A program made the translations under genes and the position numbers. Below, piece by piece: positions 12,052 to 17,956 of a stretch of DNA of 18,969 nucleotides (positions are counted from its first letter, which is position 1; the number at the start of each line of letters is the position of its first letter). The notes under the pieces are model-generated. The model saw only the letters and a program-made list of their open reading frames with translations, was not told the DNA's origin and searched no databases. This DNA is from CAYUNI01 sp964446245. GTDB taxonomy: Bacteria > Patescibacteriota > Minisyncoccia > Phycocordibacterales > XYD1-FULL-46-19. The DNA lies in the NCBI GenBank assembly GCA_964446245.1, contig CAYUNI010000013.1:1-18969 (forward strand), read 5' to 3'.

Positions 12052-12083
12052 AGCGCCATGGGTTCATCCCGTGGCGCTTTCTT
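12052..12083 (+). terminator. Terminator after the 169-aa gene
   Basis: agcgccatggg (12052-12062) / cccgtggcgct (12068-12078) gives an 11-bp stem with one G.U pair and a 5-nt loop, then 'ttctt'. It overlaps the start of the next gene's promoter region. Confidence 0.75.
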
Positions 12084-12091
12084 GTTATAAT
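12083..12091 (+). promoter_or_regulatory. Extended -10 promoter, leaderless methyltransferase mRNA
   Basis: TGTTATAAT (12083-12091) lies 6 nt before the ATG at 12098. With a start 7 nt after the -10, transcription would begin at the A of the start codon. Confidence 0.6.
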
Positions 12092-12097
12092 ACGAAT

Positions 12098-12778
12098 ATG
12101 CAATACGAAGAAAATCCTTTTGAGACGGAGAGAGTTGCCAAAGAATGGATTGGTAGCGTGGAAGGAGAAGAAGGAATGTTTAGAGATAAAATTATTTATC
12201 CTCTTCTTAGAGATTGGGCAAACCAAAATGATAGTGGGGTAATTTTAGAGATTGGTTCGGGCCAAGGTGTTTGTTCTGAAAAATTAAAACTTGTCAAAGG
12301 GCGATATGTTGGGGTTGAATCTTCTCAACATTTAACCCAAAGAGCTAAAGAGCTTTATGGTAACGAAAAAAGAGATTTTGTAGTTGGTAATGCTTATGAT
12401 TTACCTCTCGCTGAGGGAGTAATTGACTCAGCCTTTTCGGTCAATGTCTGGTTTCATCTTGGCGGTCAGGAATCGGCCTCTAGAGAATTGTCCAGAGTCT
12501 TAAAAAATGGCGGTAGATTTTTAATCATTACCGCTAATCCCGATTCGTATGATAAATGGCAAAGTCTATTTGATGATCCTGTTGTCGAAGATGGTAAAGT
12601 GGTTGGCAAAGTTAACACTCCAGTGACGCCTCTCTCTAAGAATATTTTTTATACTCACAGCTTAGAAAAAATTAAAGCTTCACTCGAGCAGGCTGGGTTA
12701 GTGGTCGAAGAAATCAAGGAATTAAAAGATGAAAATCTAGAGGCCTTATTTGTCGCAATTAAAGGAAAAAAGAAGTAA
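12098..12778 (+). CDS. Class I SAM-dependent methyltransferase
   Basis: This 226-residue protein (MQYEENPFETERVAKEWIGS...) is a Rossmann-fold methyltransferase. Motif I is VILEIGSGQGVCSEKL (48-63), the acidic end of beta-2 is E74 (YVGVESS), and the beta-4 region is NAYDLPLAEGVIDSAFSVNV (98-117). A post-motif segment, ELSRVLKNGGRFLIITANPD, is of the UbiE/Methyltransf_11 type. The acceptor substrate cannot be deduced: the family includes small-molecule, tRNA and protein methylases. I chose ATG 12098 because the promoter's -10 ends only 6 nt before it; a start at 12071 would lie inside the terminator. The gene stands alone, with weak stem structure after it. Confidence 0.85.
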   Translation: MQYEENPFETERVAKEWIGSVEGEEGMFRDKIIYPLLRDWANQNDSGVILEIGSGQGVCSEKLKLVKGRYVGVESSQHLTQRAKELYGNEKRDFVVGNAYDLPLAEGVIDSAFSVNVWFHLGGQESASRELSRVLKNGGRFLIITANPDSYDKWQSLFDDPVVEDGKVVGKVNTPVTPLSKNIFYTHSLEKIKASLEQAGLVVEEIKELKDENLEALFVAIKGKKK

Positions 12779-12807
12779 TTAACATAGTTAACATCCCTCG
12801 AGGTATA

Positions 12808-12936
12808 CTAAAGCTTTAGTTTCTGACTTGAGTTGATAGTTTCCACCACTTTGCTAAAGCTTCACAGTGCAAGCGCTTCTCTAAAAGTGTGAACACGAAA
12901 AAGTCTCGAAACAATCCGATTTTTATGGGGTTGTTT
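12808..12936. other. Intergenic region with short inverted repeats
   Basis: Between the methyltransferase and the M16 peptidase there is a perfect 12-bp palindrome, ctaaagctttag (12808-12819), with a partial echo (gctaaagcttca) near 12853. There is also a 9-bp stem, aaacaatcc (12909-12917) / gggttgttt (12928-12936), followed by 'tggttt'. That stem may be a weak terminator. I see no supported gene here. Confidence 0.4.
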
Positions 12937-12953
12937 TGGTTTAAATAGAAACA

Positions 12954-12982
12954 TTGACATATGGCTAATACTCTTTTATAAT
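12954..12982 (+). promoter_or_regulatory. Perfect-consensus promoter of the M16 peptidase gene
   Basis: TTGACA (12954-12959), a 17-nt spacer and TATAAT (12977-12982) form an exact sigma-70 consensus. The start is predicted near 12989, with a leader of about 58 nt ending in AGGAGGA. Confidence 0.85.
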
Positions 12983-13046
12983 AGATATAGCAAATTCGCC
13001 CTTTTCCAAACCACAAGTCATAAACCCAAAATGAGGAGGACTTCCT

Positions 13047-14300
13047 ATGTGGGACCCATATGCTGAATTCCAATCAGCAACACTGTCGAATGGTCTGACC
13101 GTTCATGCGGCTCACTGGCCAGGACGACCATGGGAAGCCATGGGATTTCTGATTCACAGTGGAGCCGAATGTGATCCAGTTGGACTTGAAGGACTATCGC
13201 ACTTCGTTGAACACGTCGTCTCGGAAAACACCAATGTCTCCAAGAAGGAAATGGAAGCATTTTTCGAAGACTGCGGTGGGATGACTAGTCTCGGCACGAC
13301 TGGTTATCCATGCACACACTACCGCTTTTTCGTACCAGCAGACGAAACGATTCTCGCAAAAGCTTTTTCGATCTTTGGTCATATGTTACTTTCGGCCAAA
13401 CTCGAAAAATTCATTGAGCGTGAACGCCATGTTATCATCGGCGAATTCCTTCGCTACTATCCGGTCAAGCTCAAACTTGACCTGGATGTGCGTGAACGCA
13501 AAGTGCTTTATGCGGGCCATTGGCTCGAAAGATTCGTTCGACCGCTCGGTAACCCCGAATCAGTCATTCGAATAACGCAAAGTGAGTTGCAGTCGCACTA
13601 CGATGCGTACTATACGCCCGCAAATATTAGTGTCGTTGGTGTCGGTGGGATGCAGTTGCCGGAACTTGTAAGACTTATCTCCGAAAGTCCATTTGCGACG
13701 AGGAAGAAAGGTGCTCGAACACCACTTCCAATACCTGTAATCGATGTCGCCCCACCTTCGGAAACGCGACACGTCTTCGAGGTTTCGAAGCACGTCATCA
13801 TGCCAATCGAAGTCGGTGCATATCGGAGCGTGGCGAAGATCCCGGGCAATATTAATGGGCGCGCTATTCGTATCATGAAAGAGATGCTCAACGAGGTGCT
13901 TAACGAAGAGGTACGAGAGCGACGCGCTTGGGCTTATGCCATCGACTGCTCTCGATGCAACTTCCGACATTTCTATGAACTCTCGATCAATTGCGACGCG
14001 CTCGCGCTCAAGGCAATTGATGATATAGAAGAAGTTGTCGAGGCCTGCATTATTTCGATGACCGATCGTGAAGACTTATTTGAGCAAACCAAGCGCCGTG
14101 CTCTCGCAAGCAACTTCATGACCGATCCGACTGGCAAGAACATCTGCGATGGTGTGCTCGACGATTTGGCCGAAGACCAGCGAATTGTATCGCTAAAGGA
14201 AATCGGCGACGATCTCGAGCGTGTTACGATGAGCGATATCAAGGACTTACTCCAATGGATTCAACCAGAACGGAGGTGGACACTCATCACACGACCATGA
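13047..14300 (+). CDS. M16 family metallopeptidase
   Basis: This 417-residue zinc peptidase is of the pitrilysin/insulinase/MPP clan. The inverted zinc motif HxxEH is H52-F-V-E55-H56, and exactly 76 residues later comes E133 (VIIGEF), the third ligand; the catalytic site is complete. The N-terminal ATLSNGLTVHAAHWPG and the C-terminal half (DLERVTMSDIKDLLQWIQPE) fit a two-domain M16B subunit. It has no signal peptide, so it is probably cytoplasmic, perhaps degrading peptides; the substrate is unknown. ATG 13047 follows a strong SD (AGGAGGA, 13034-13040) and a perfect-consensus promoter. It is monocistronic with a strong terminator. Phe, Asn, Ile and Asp codons favour C-ending forms far more than neighbours do, and the stop is TGA. 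Confidence 0.92.
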   Translation: MWDPYAEFQSATLSNGLTVHAAHWPGRPWEAMGFLIHSGAECDPVGLEGLSHFVEHVVSENTNVSKKEMEAFFEDCGGMTSLGTTGYPCTHYRFFVPADETILAKAFSIFGHMLLSAKLEKFIERERHVIIGEFLRYYPVKLKLDLDVRERKVLYAGHWLERFVRPLGNPESVIRITQSELQSHYDAYYTPANISVVGVGGMQLPELVRLISESPFATRKKGARTPLPIPVIDVAPPSETRHVFEVSKHVIMPIEVGAYRSVAKIPGNINGRAIRIMKEMLNEVLNEEVRERRAWAYAIDCSRCNFRHFYELSINCDALALKAIDDIEEVVEACIISMTDREDLFEQTKRRALASNFMTDPTGKNICDGVLDDLAEDQRIVSLKEIGDDLERVTMSDIKDLLQWIQPERRWTLITRP

Positions 14301-14310
14301 ATGGCCCACT

Positions 14311-14361
14311 AGCACCTTGCGGAATTCGTGCAGACGAATCAATCCGTAAGGTGCTTTTTTT
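14311..14361 (+). terminator. Terminator of the M16 gene
   Basis: agcaccttgcgga (14311-14323) / tccgtaaggtgct (14343-14355) has one G.U pair, with an inner stem attcgt/acgaat (14324-14329 / 14334-14339). A T7 run (14355-14361) follows. It abuts the stop of the convergent minus-strand gene. Confidence 0.88.
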
Positions 14362-16045
14362 AAATTTTACACTTTCCGCTCGAGTTTATATTTAACAATC
14401 TAAATGTTTCTTGGCAGACTTTTTCGAGGTTGGCAGGGTCGACAAGGACATGATCCTCTTTAGGGAAGGTGACGATGCGGACATTTTTGCCTAAGGCTGA
14501 AAGTTTTTCGTAGACAAGACCAGCTTGGTCGCTAGGGATAGTTCGGTCATCTTCACTCTGGAGAATAACGATCGGCTGATTGTCGAGATTGTCTAATTTA
14601 TTGATGATCGAGGCGCGACTTAGCTCGCCGGCATCATGTGAGCCATCGGGGTTAGTAAAATAAATATTAAATATCGACTCAGTATAGTGGGCAAAAAGAC
14701 TTGACCAATCGGTGACACCATTGATTGACATTGCCCCAGCAAAAAGAGGTTTGCCTCCTTGAGTTTTTTCTAGAATACTGCGCAGAGAAAGATAGCCACC
14801 ATAACTATTGCCGTTGAGGTAAATATTTTTAGCGCCATAATTTTTGACTAAATAATTTCGAGCAGAAATAACATCTTGGACATCGGTGACACCAGCTTTG
14901 TGTTGGATAGCTTCGGCAAAGAAGCGTCCATAGCCATAGCTACCATGATAATCCAGTTTGAGGACAGGAACGCCGGCTTGGGCTAGCTCCCACATCGTCC
15001 AATCGTAGCCACCATAGCTGTGATAGGAGTGAAGCCAATAGCTTACGCCACGATAAGGGCCACCATGAAGCCAGATGAGCCAATTAGGATTTTTGGTCTT
15101 GGAAAAATCATCAGGCAAGAGGGCGACCGCTTGGATCGAACCGATTTTGATTGTCTTGGCGGTAATTCCTTCTGGTAATGTTGTTTTTGGTAAGCCAGAA
15201 AAAGTAGCGAGTCGTTTGGTTTTTAGATTATAAACATAAGGTCGAGCGGCGCCACCAATCAGACGGATGAAGAGGAGATTGTCGCCAACTTTTTTCATTG
15301 TTGTGTTGTAGGAAATATCGCCCGCTAGTTTGTCTAGTTTTTTAGTTTGAAGGTTATATTTGTATAGATTGTGGCGAGATGGTTCTTCACGATTAGCTGT
15401 GAAAGCAATGTTGTTTTTGTCTAAAAAGAGGAAATCACTAACGCTATACTGACGAGAAAATAATTTTATCCCCTTAAGTGCTTTAGTATTGGTGAGTTTA
15501 TTCAACTCGGCAAGATAGAGGGTAGGGAAGCCGTCGCGATCATCGAGATAAAGAAGTTTTTGGTCGTCAGCCGAAAAGGCAAAGAGGCGATTTTCTTCGG
15601 TGAGTAGATCCCAGTAATCGATAGTTTGAGAGATCTGGTAGGTTTTTTCTTGTCCGAGAGCAAAAATTTTGTGGGCGCGTTTGTGGTCGCCACTTAATTT
15701 GGCGGGAACATAATAGGCGAGAAATTTTCCTTGAGGTGACATAGTGAGGAAACTGGCGTTTGACTTGTCTTGATTTCCTAACATTACTCGCCAATTAATA
15801 CTTTTGTCGATTGGTGGGGTGGGGGTGGCGATAGGGTTGCAAACAAGACTCGCGATTAAACATTGCCAATATTGAACTGGTCCGAGACGGTCGGTCTGCA
15901 GATTAAAAGAGGTGTTGTCTTCGGATATTGATAGGATTTTACTATAAAGTGGCGCGTTGGCCCCGAAGCCTTTTTGTGGCAAGAAGAAGCTTAGGCTGAT
16001 AATGCTAGTAATGATAAAAGTTTGAAAATAGAGATGTTTATTCAT
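14360..16045 (-). CDS. Secreted S9-family (prolyl oligopeptidase-like) serine peptidase
   Basis: This is a 561-residue two-part protein. Residues 1-29 form a signal peptide or anchor (YFQTFIITSIISLSFFLP, possible cleavage after GFGA). Residues about 35-300 form a beta-propeller-like region with repeated strand pairs. Residues about 300-561 form an alpha/beta-hydrolase domain. The triad can be placed: S414 in GNSYGGY, D499 in QSEDDRTIP and H532 in KEDHVLV; HGG (327-329) marks the oxyanion region. These features fit acylaminoacyl/dipeptidyl peptidases acting on short peptides outside the cytoplasm. Its codon use is A/T-rich like the housekeeping genes. The promoter predicts a leaderless mRNA. 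A lipase or esterase role is less likely given the propeller. Confidence 0.88.
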   Translation of the reverse strand: MNKHLYFQTFIITSIISLSFFLPQKGFGANAPLYSKILSISEDNTSFNLQTDRLGPVQYWQCLIASLVCNPIATPTPPIDKSINWRVMLGNQDKSNASFLTMSPQGKFLAYYVPAKLSGDHKRAHKIFALGQEKTYQISQTIDYWDLLTEENRLFAFSADDQKLLYLDDRDGFPTLYLAELNKLTNTKALKGIKLFSRQYSVSDFLFLDKNNIAFTANREEPSRHNLYKYNLQTKKLDKLAGDISYNTTMKKVGDNLLFIRLIGGAARPYVYNLKTKRLATFSGLPKTTLPEGITAKTIKIGSIQAVALLPDDFSKTKNPNWLIWLHGGPYRGVSYWLHSYHSYGGYDWTMWELAQAGVPVLKLDYHGSYGYGRFFAEAIQHKAGVTDVQDVISARNYLVKNYGAKNIYLNGNSYGGYLSLRSILEKTQGGKPLFAGAMSINGVTDWSSLFAHYTESIFNIYFTNPDGSHDAGELSRASIINKLDNLDNQPIVILQSEDDRTIPSDQAGLVYEKLSALGKNVRIVTFPKEDHVLVDPANLEKVCQETFRLLNINSSGKCKI

Positions 16046-16051
16046 TTATAC

Positions 16052-16060
16052 ATTTTAGCA
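16052..16060 (-). promoter_or_regulatory. Extended -10 promoter of the S9 peptidase gene, leaderless
   Basis: On the minus strand TGCTAAAAT (complement of 16052-16060) ends 6 nt before the ATG at 16045, so the transcript should start at about the A of the start codon. Confidence 0.55.
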
Positions 16061-16080
16061 TAAATTTCGTTGGTTGTTTA

Positions 16081-16136
16081 AAAAGTAAGGTACGACCTTA
16101 CGCAACTTGTGTAGCGTAAGGTCGTACCTTACTTTT
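16081..16136. repeat. 23-bp perfect palindrome between divergent genes
   Basis: Arms 16081-16103 and 16114-16136 are perfect inverse complements around a 10-nt spacer (aacttgtgta). Each arm is itself nearly palindromic (gtaaggt-acg-accttac), so the element can fold as one long hairpin or two small ones. It lies between the divergent promoters of the S9 peptidase and glycyl-tRNA synthetase genes, where no terminator is needed. The flank 'tttttacttttta'-like repeats (16131-16154) add low complexity. Confidence 0.8.
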
Positions 16137-16163
16137 CTTACTTTTTACTTTTAGTCTCGAGTT

Positions 16164-16172
16164 TGCTATATT
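16164..16172 (+). promoter_or_regulatory. Extended -10 promoter of glyS
   Basis: TGCTATATT (16164-16172) is an extended -10, 10 nt before the ATG at 16183. The predicted leader is only about 4 nt. Confidence 0.5.
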
Positions 16173-16182
16173 GGAAAGGAAA

Positions 16183-17499
16183 ATGGCGGAGAAAAATTCT
16201 GATAACAAGCTGGATAAAATTGTAGCCCTAGCGAAGCGCCGAGGTTTTGTTTATCCGTCTTCGGAAATTTATGGTGGATTGTCTGGTGTTTATGATTATG
16301 GCCCGCTTGGTGTCGAGCTTAAAAATAACCTCAAACAATTGTGGTGGAAAATGTTTGTGACGGACCGTGAGGATATGTTTGGGCTAGATGCCGGGATTTT
16401 GATGAATGGTCGCGTCTGGGAAGCTTCCGGTCATGTGGCGGGCTTTAGCGACCCATTAGTCGAGTGTGAAAAATGTCATAAGCGTTATCGGGCTGATCAT
16501 TTAGAGAGTGATAAATGTCCAGAATGCGCTGGGCTATTATCTGAAGCGCGTCAGTTTAATATGATGTTTAAGACACAGATTGGCGCGATGGAAGATACTT
16601 CGGCGACAGTTTATTTGCGACCCGAAACTGCTCAAGGAATTTTTGTTAATTTTAAAAATATTATTGATTCATTTCATCCCAAATTGCCGTTTGGTGTGGG
16701 GCAGATCGGAAAAGCTTTTCGTAATGAGATTACCCCGCGAGACTTTGTTTTCCGAGTTCGAGAATTTGAGCAAATGGAAATCGAATATTTTGTTAAGGTT
16801 GATGAGTGGGAAAAGGCTTTTGATGATTGGCGTTTAGCTGTTTGGGAATACCTACGGCTGATTGGGCTGGACGAAACTAAAGTCCATGAATTGGAAATTT
16901 TGAAAGAAGATTTAGCCCATTATTCTAAAAGAACTATTGATTTTGAATTTGATTATCCCTTTGGTCGTAAGGAGCTTTTAGGGTTAGCCTATAGGACAGA
17001 TTTTGATCTCAAGGCTCATCAAGAGACGAGTGGTCAGATTTTAGAATATTTTGATGAAGAATCAAAAGAGCGCTTCACCCCTCATGTCATTGAGCCTTCT
17101 TTTGGTCTAGACAGACAAGTCTTGGCGATTTTGCTTTCAGCTTATCGTGAAGAAGAGGTGGCGGGAGAGGTGAGGGAATATCTAGCTTTAGCGCCAGCGG
17201 TAGCCCCGACAAAAGTGGCCGTATCGCCTTTGCTTAAAAATAAACCGGAGTTAGTATCTTTGGCGCGAGAAGTTTTTGCTACCTTGAAAAAACAATTTGG
17301 TCGAGTGACCTTTGATGATAATGGCAATATCGGCAAACGCTATCGTCGACAAGATGAAATCGGCACGCCATATTGTGTAGTGATAGATTTTGATTCTTTG
17401 GAAAAGGGGACGGTGACAGTCCGAGAGCGGGATTCAATGGAGCAGGCGGTGGTCAAGATTGACGAATTGACCAATTATCTGGCAGAAAGATTAAATTAA
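16183..17499 (+). CDS. glyS: Glycyl-tRNA synthetase, alpha2 (eukaryote/archaea-like) type
   Basis: This 438-residue class II synthetase attaches glycine to tRNA-Gly. Blocks include KRRGFVYPSSEIYGGLSGVY, DYGPLGVELKNNLKQLWWK and a zinc-binding insert C95-x2-C98 ... C112-x2-C115. PETAQGIFVNF, motif 2 (AFRNEITPRDFVFRVREFEQ) and motif 3 (PHVIEPSFGLDR) follow. A C-terminal anticodon-binding domain has VAVSPLLKNKPELVSLAREV and RRQDEIGTPYCVVIDFDSLE. It is the single-chain homodimeric form rather than the split alpha2beta2 enzyme. The ATG at 16183 starts MAEKNSDNK; a TTG at 16171 overlaps the -10. 'aagga' lies 4 nt before the ATG but would be mostly outside the predicted transcript. Confidence 0.96.
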   Translation: MAEKNSDNKLDKIVALAKRRGFVYPSSEIYGGLSGVYDYGPLGVELKNNLKQLWWKMFVTDREDMFGLDAGILMNGRVWEASGHVAGFSDPLVECEKCHKRYRADHLESDKCPECAGLLSEARQFNMMFKTQIGAMEDTSATVYLRPETAQGIFVNFKNIIDSFHPKLPFGVGQIGKAFRNEITPRDFVFRVREFEQMEIEYFVKVDEWEKAFDDWRLAVWEYLRLIGLDETKVHELEILKEDLAHYSKRTIDFEFDYPFGRKELLGLAYRTDFDLKAHQETSGQILEYFDEESKERFTPHVIEPSFGLDRQVLAILLSAYREEEVAGEVREYLALAPAVAPTKVAVSPLLKNKPELVSLAREVFATLKKQFGRVTFDDNGNIGKRYRRQDEIGTPYCVVIDFDSLEKGTVTVRERDSMEQAVVKIDELTNYLAERLN

Positions 17500-17518
17500 G
17501 CCAAAAGCTTGACGACTG

Positions 17519-17527
17519 TGCTATAAT
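17519..17527 (+). promoter_or_regulatory. Extended -10 promoter of the 68-aa gene
   Basis: TGCTATAAT (17519-17527) is a perfect extended -10. TTGACG at 17509-17514 is too close to act as a -35 for it. The start is predicted near 17534, before the hairpin at 17542-17564. Confidence 0.55.
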
Positions 17528-17541
17528 ATAATTAGGTTAGG

Positions 17542-17564
17542 AAATGGCCATCGGGGCCATTTTT
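17542..17564 (+). terminator. Terminator or leader attenuator after glyS
   Basis: aaatggcc (17542-17549) / ggccattt (17555-17562) is a perfect 8-bp stem with a 5-nt loop and a T-run (17560-17564). It can end the glyS transcript, but it also lies inside the predicted leader of the next gene. Confidence 0.65.
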
Positions 17565-17592
17565 CTGTTAGCTCTTTGGCGAGGAGAATAAT

Positions 17593-17799
17593 ATGCAAAT
17601 TGGCGATGAAGTCTTTTGGAATCAGGCTTACAATGGTTATCGGGTAATGGTCGAGTCTTATGGTTGTGGCCCGATGATTATTCGGGAGATTCGAAAAAGC
17701 AAACCCCATGGTTTGTTTGAAGAGCTTGTTGTCGAGCTTGCGGATGGCCGTATTGTCGAGGTCATGCCGGAAGCTATTTCTTTAGCCCGAGTGGCTTGA
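17593..17799 (+). CDS. Small unknown protein, 68 aa
   Basis: This short soluble protein (MQIGDEVFWNQAYNGYRVMV ... VELADGRIVEVMPEAISLAR VA) is acidic to neutral. It has an alternating beta pattern reminiscent of small SH3-like barrels: IGDEVFW, GYRVMVES and VVELADGRIVEVMP. I do not recognise a named family, and the fold idea is inference. The start is well supported by GAGGAG at 17581-17586, 6 nt before the ATG, and by an upstream extended -10. The stop is TGA. Downstream come a 16-codon frame with its own SD and a strong terminator. It may belong to the SD-bearing minority class seen at 11522 and 13047. Confidence 0.65.
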   Translation: MQIGDEVFWNQAYNGYRVMVESYGCGPMIIREIRKSKPHGLFEELVVELADGRIVEVMPEAISLARVA

Positions 17800-17816
17800 A
17801 GAGAAAGGAGAAGGCA

Positions 17817-17867
17817 ATGAAGAGATACATGCTTCGACCAATTGCCCATTGCTCTAACGGCTGTTAG
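17817..17867 (+). CDS. Possible 16-aa peptide (mini-ORF)
   Basis: ATG 17817 to TAG 17865-17867 encodes MKRYMLRPIAHCSNGC. A good SD (aaaggag, 17804-17810) sits 6 nt upstream. The stop lies inside a perfect 7-bp hairpin, ctctaac (17852-17858) / gttagag (17863-17869), which is directly followed by the terminator. It may be a genuine micropeptide or a leader-type element, or a chance frame. There are no homologs to judge by. Confidence 0.3.
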   Translation: MKRYMLRPIAHCSNGC

Positions 17868-17870
17868 AGT

Positions 17871-17908
17871 GGGGCGGACTCGCATTTTGCGAGTCCGCCC
17901 CTATTTTT
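17871..17908 (+). terminator. Strong terminator before ftsH
   Basis: ggggcggactcgc (17871-17883) / gcgagtccgcccc (17889-17901) is a perfect 13-bp stem with a 5-nt loop (atttt), followed by 'tattttt'. The stem contains 'gcggact', shared with the dispersed repeat family. It isolates the 68-aa gene unit from ftsH. Confidence 0.88.
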
Positions 17909-17927
17909 GCTTTTTTTACCTTTTCAC

Positions 17928-17933
17928 TATAAG
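17928..17933 (+). promoter_or_regulatory. Probable -10 of ftsH
   Basis: TATAAG (17928-17933) lies 23 nt before the ftsH ATG. The -35 is weak (ttttgc at 17905-17910, spacer 17). The position after a strong terminator makes a local promoter likely. Confidence 0.4.
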
Positions 17934-17956
17934 ATGAAGGCACTTAAATTACGATA

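Noticed and set aside
12816..13073. Minus-strand 85-codon open frame before the M16 gene
   Set aside because: It runs antisense through the perfect promoter, leader and start of the M16 gene, with no RBS and no recognisable features.
13560..13970. Minus-strand 136-codon open frame inside the M16 gene
   Set aside because: It is antisense to a well-supported peptidase coding region and is best explained by the codon bias of that gene.
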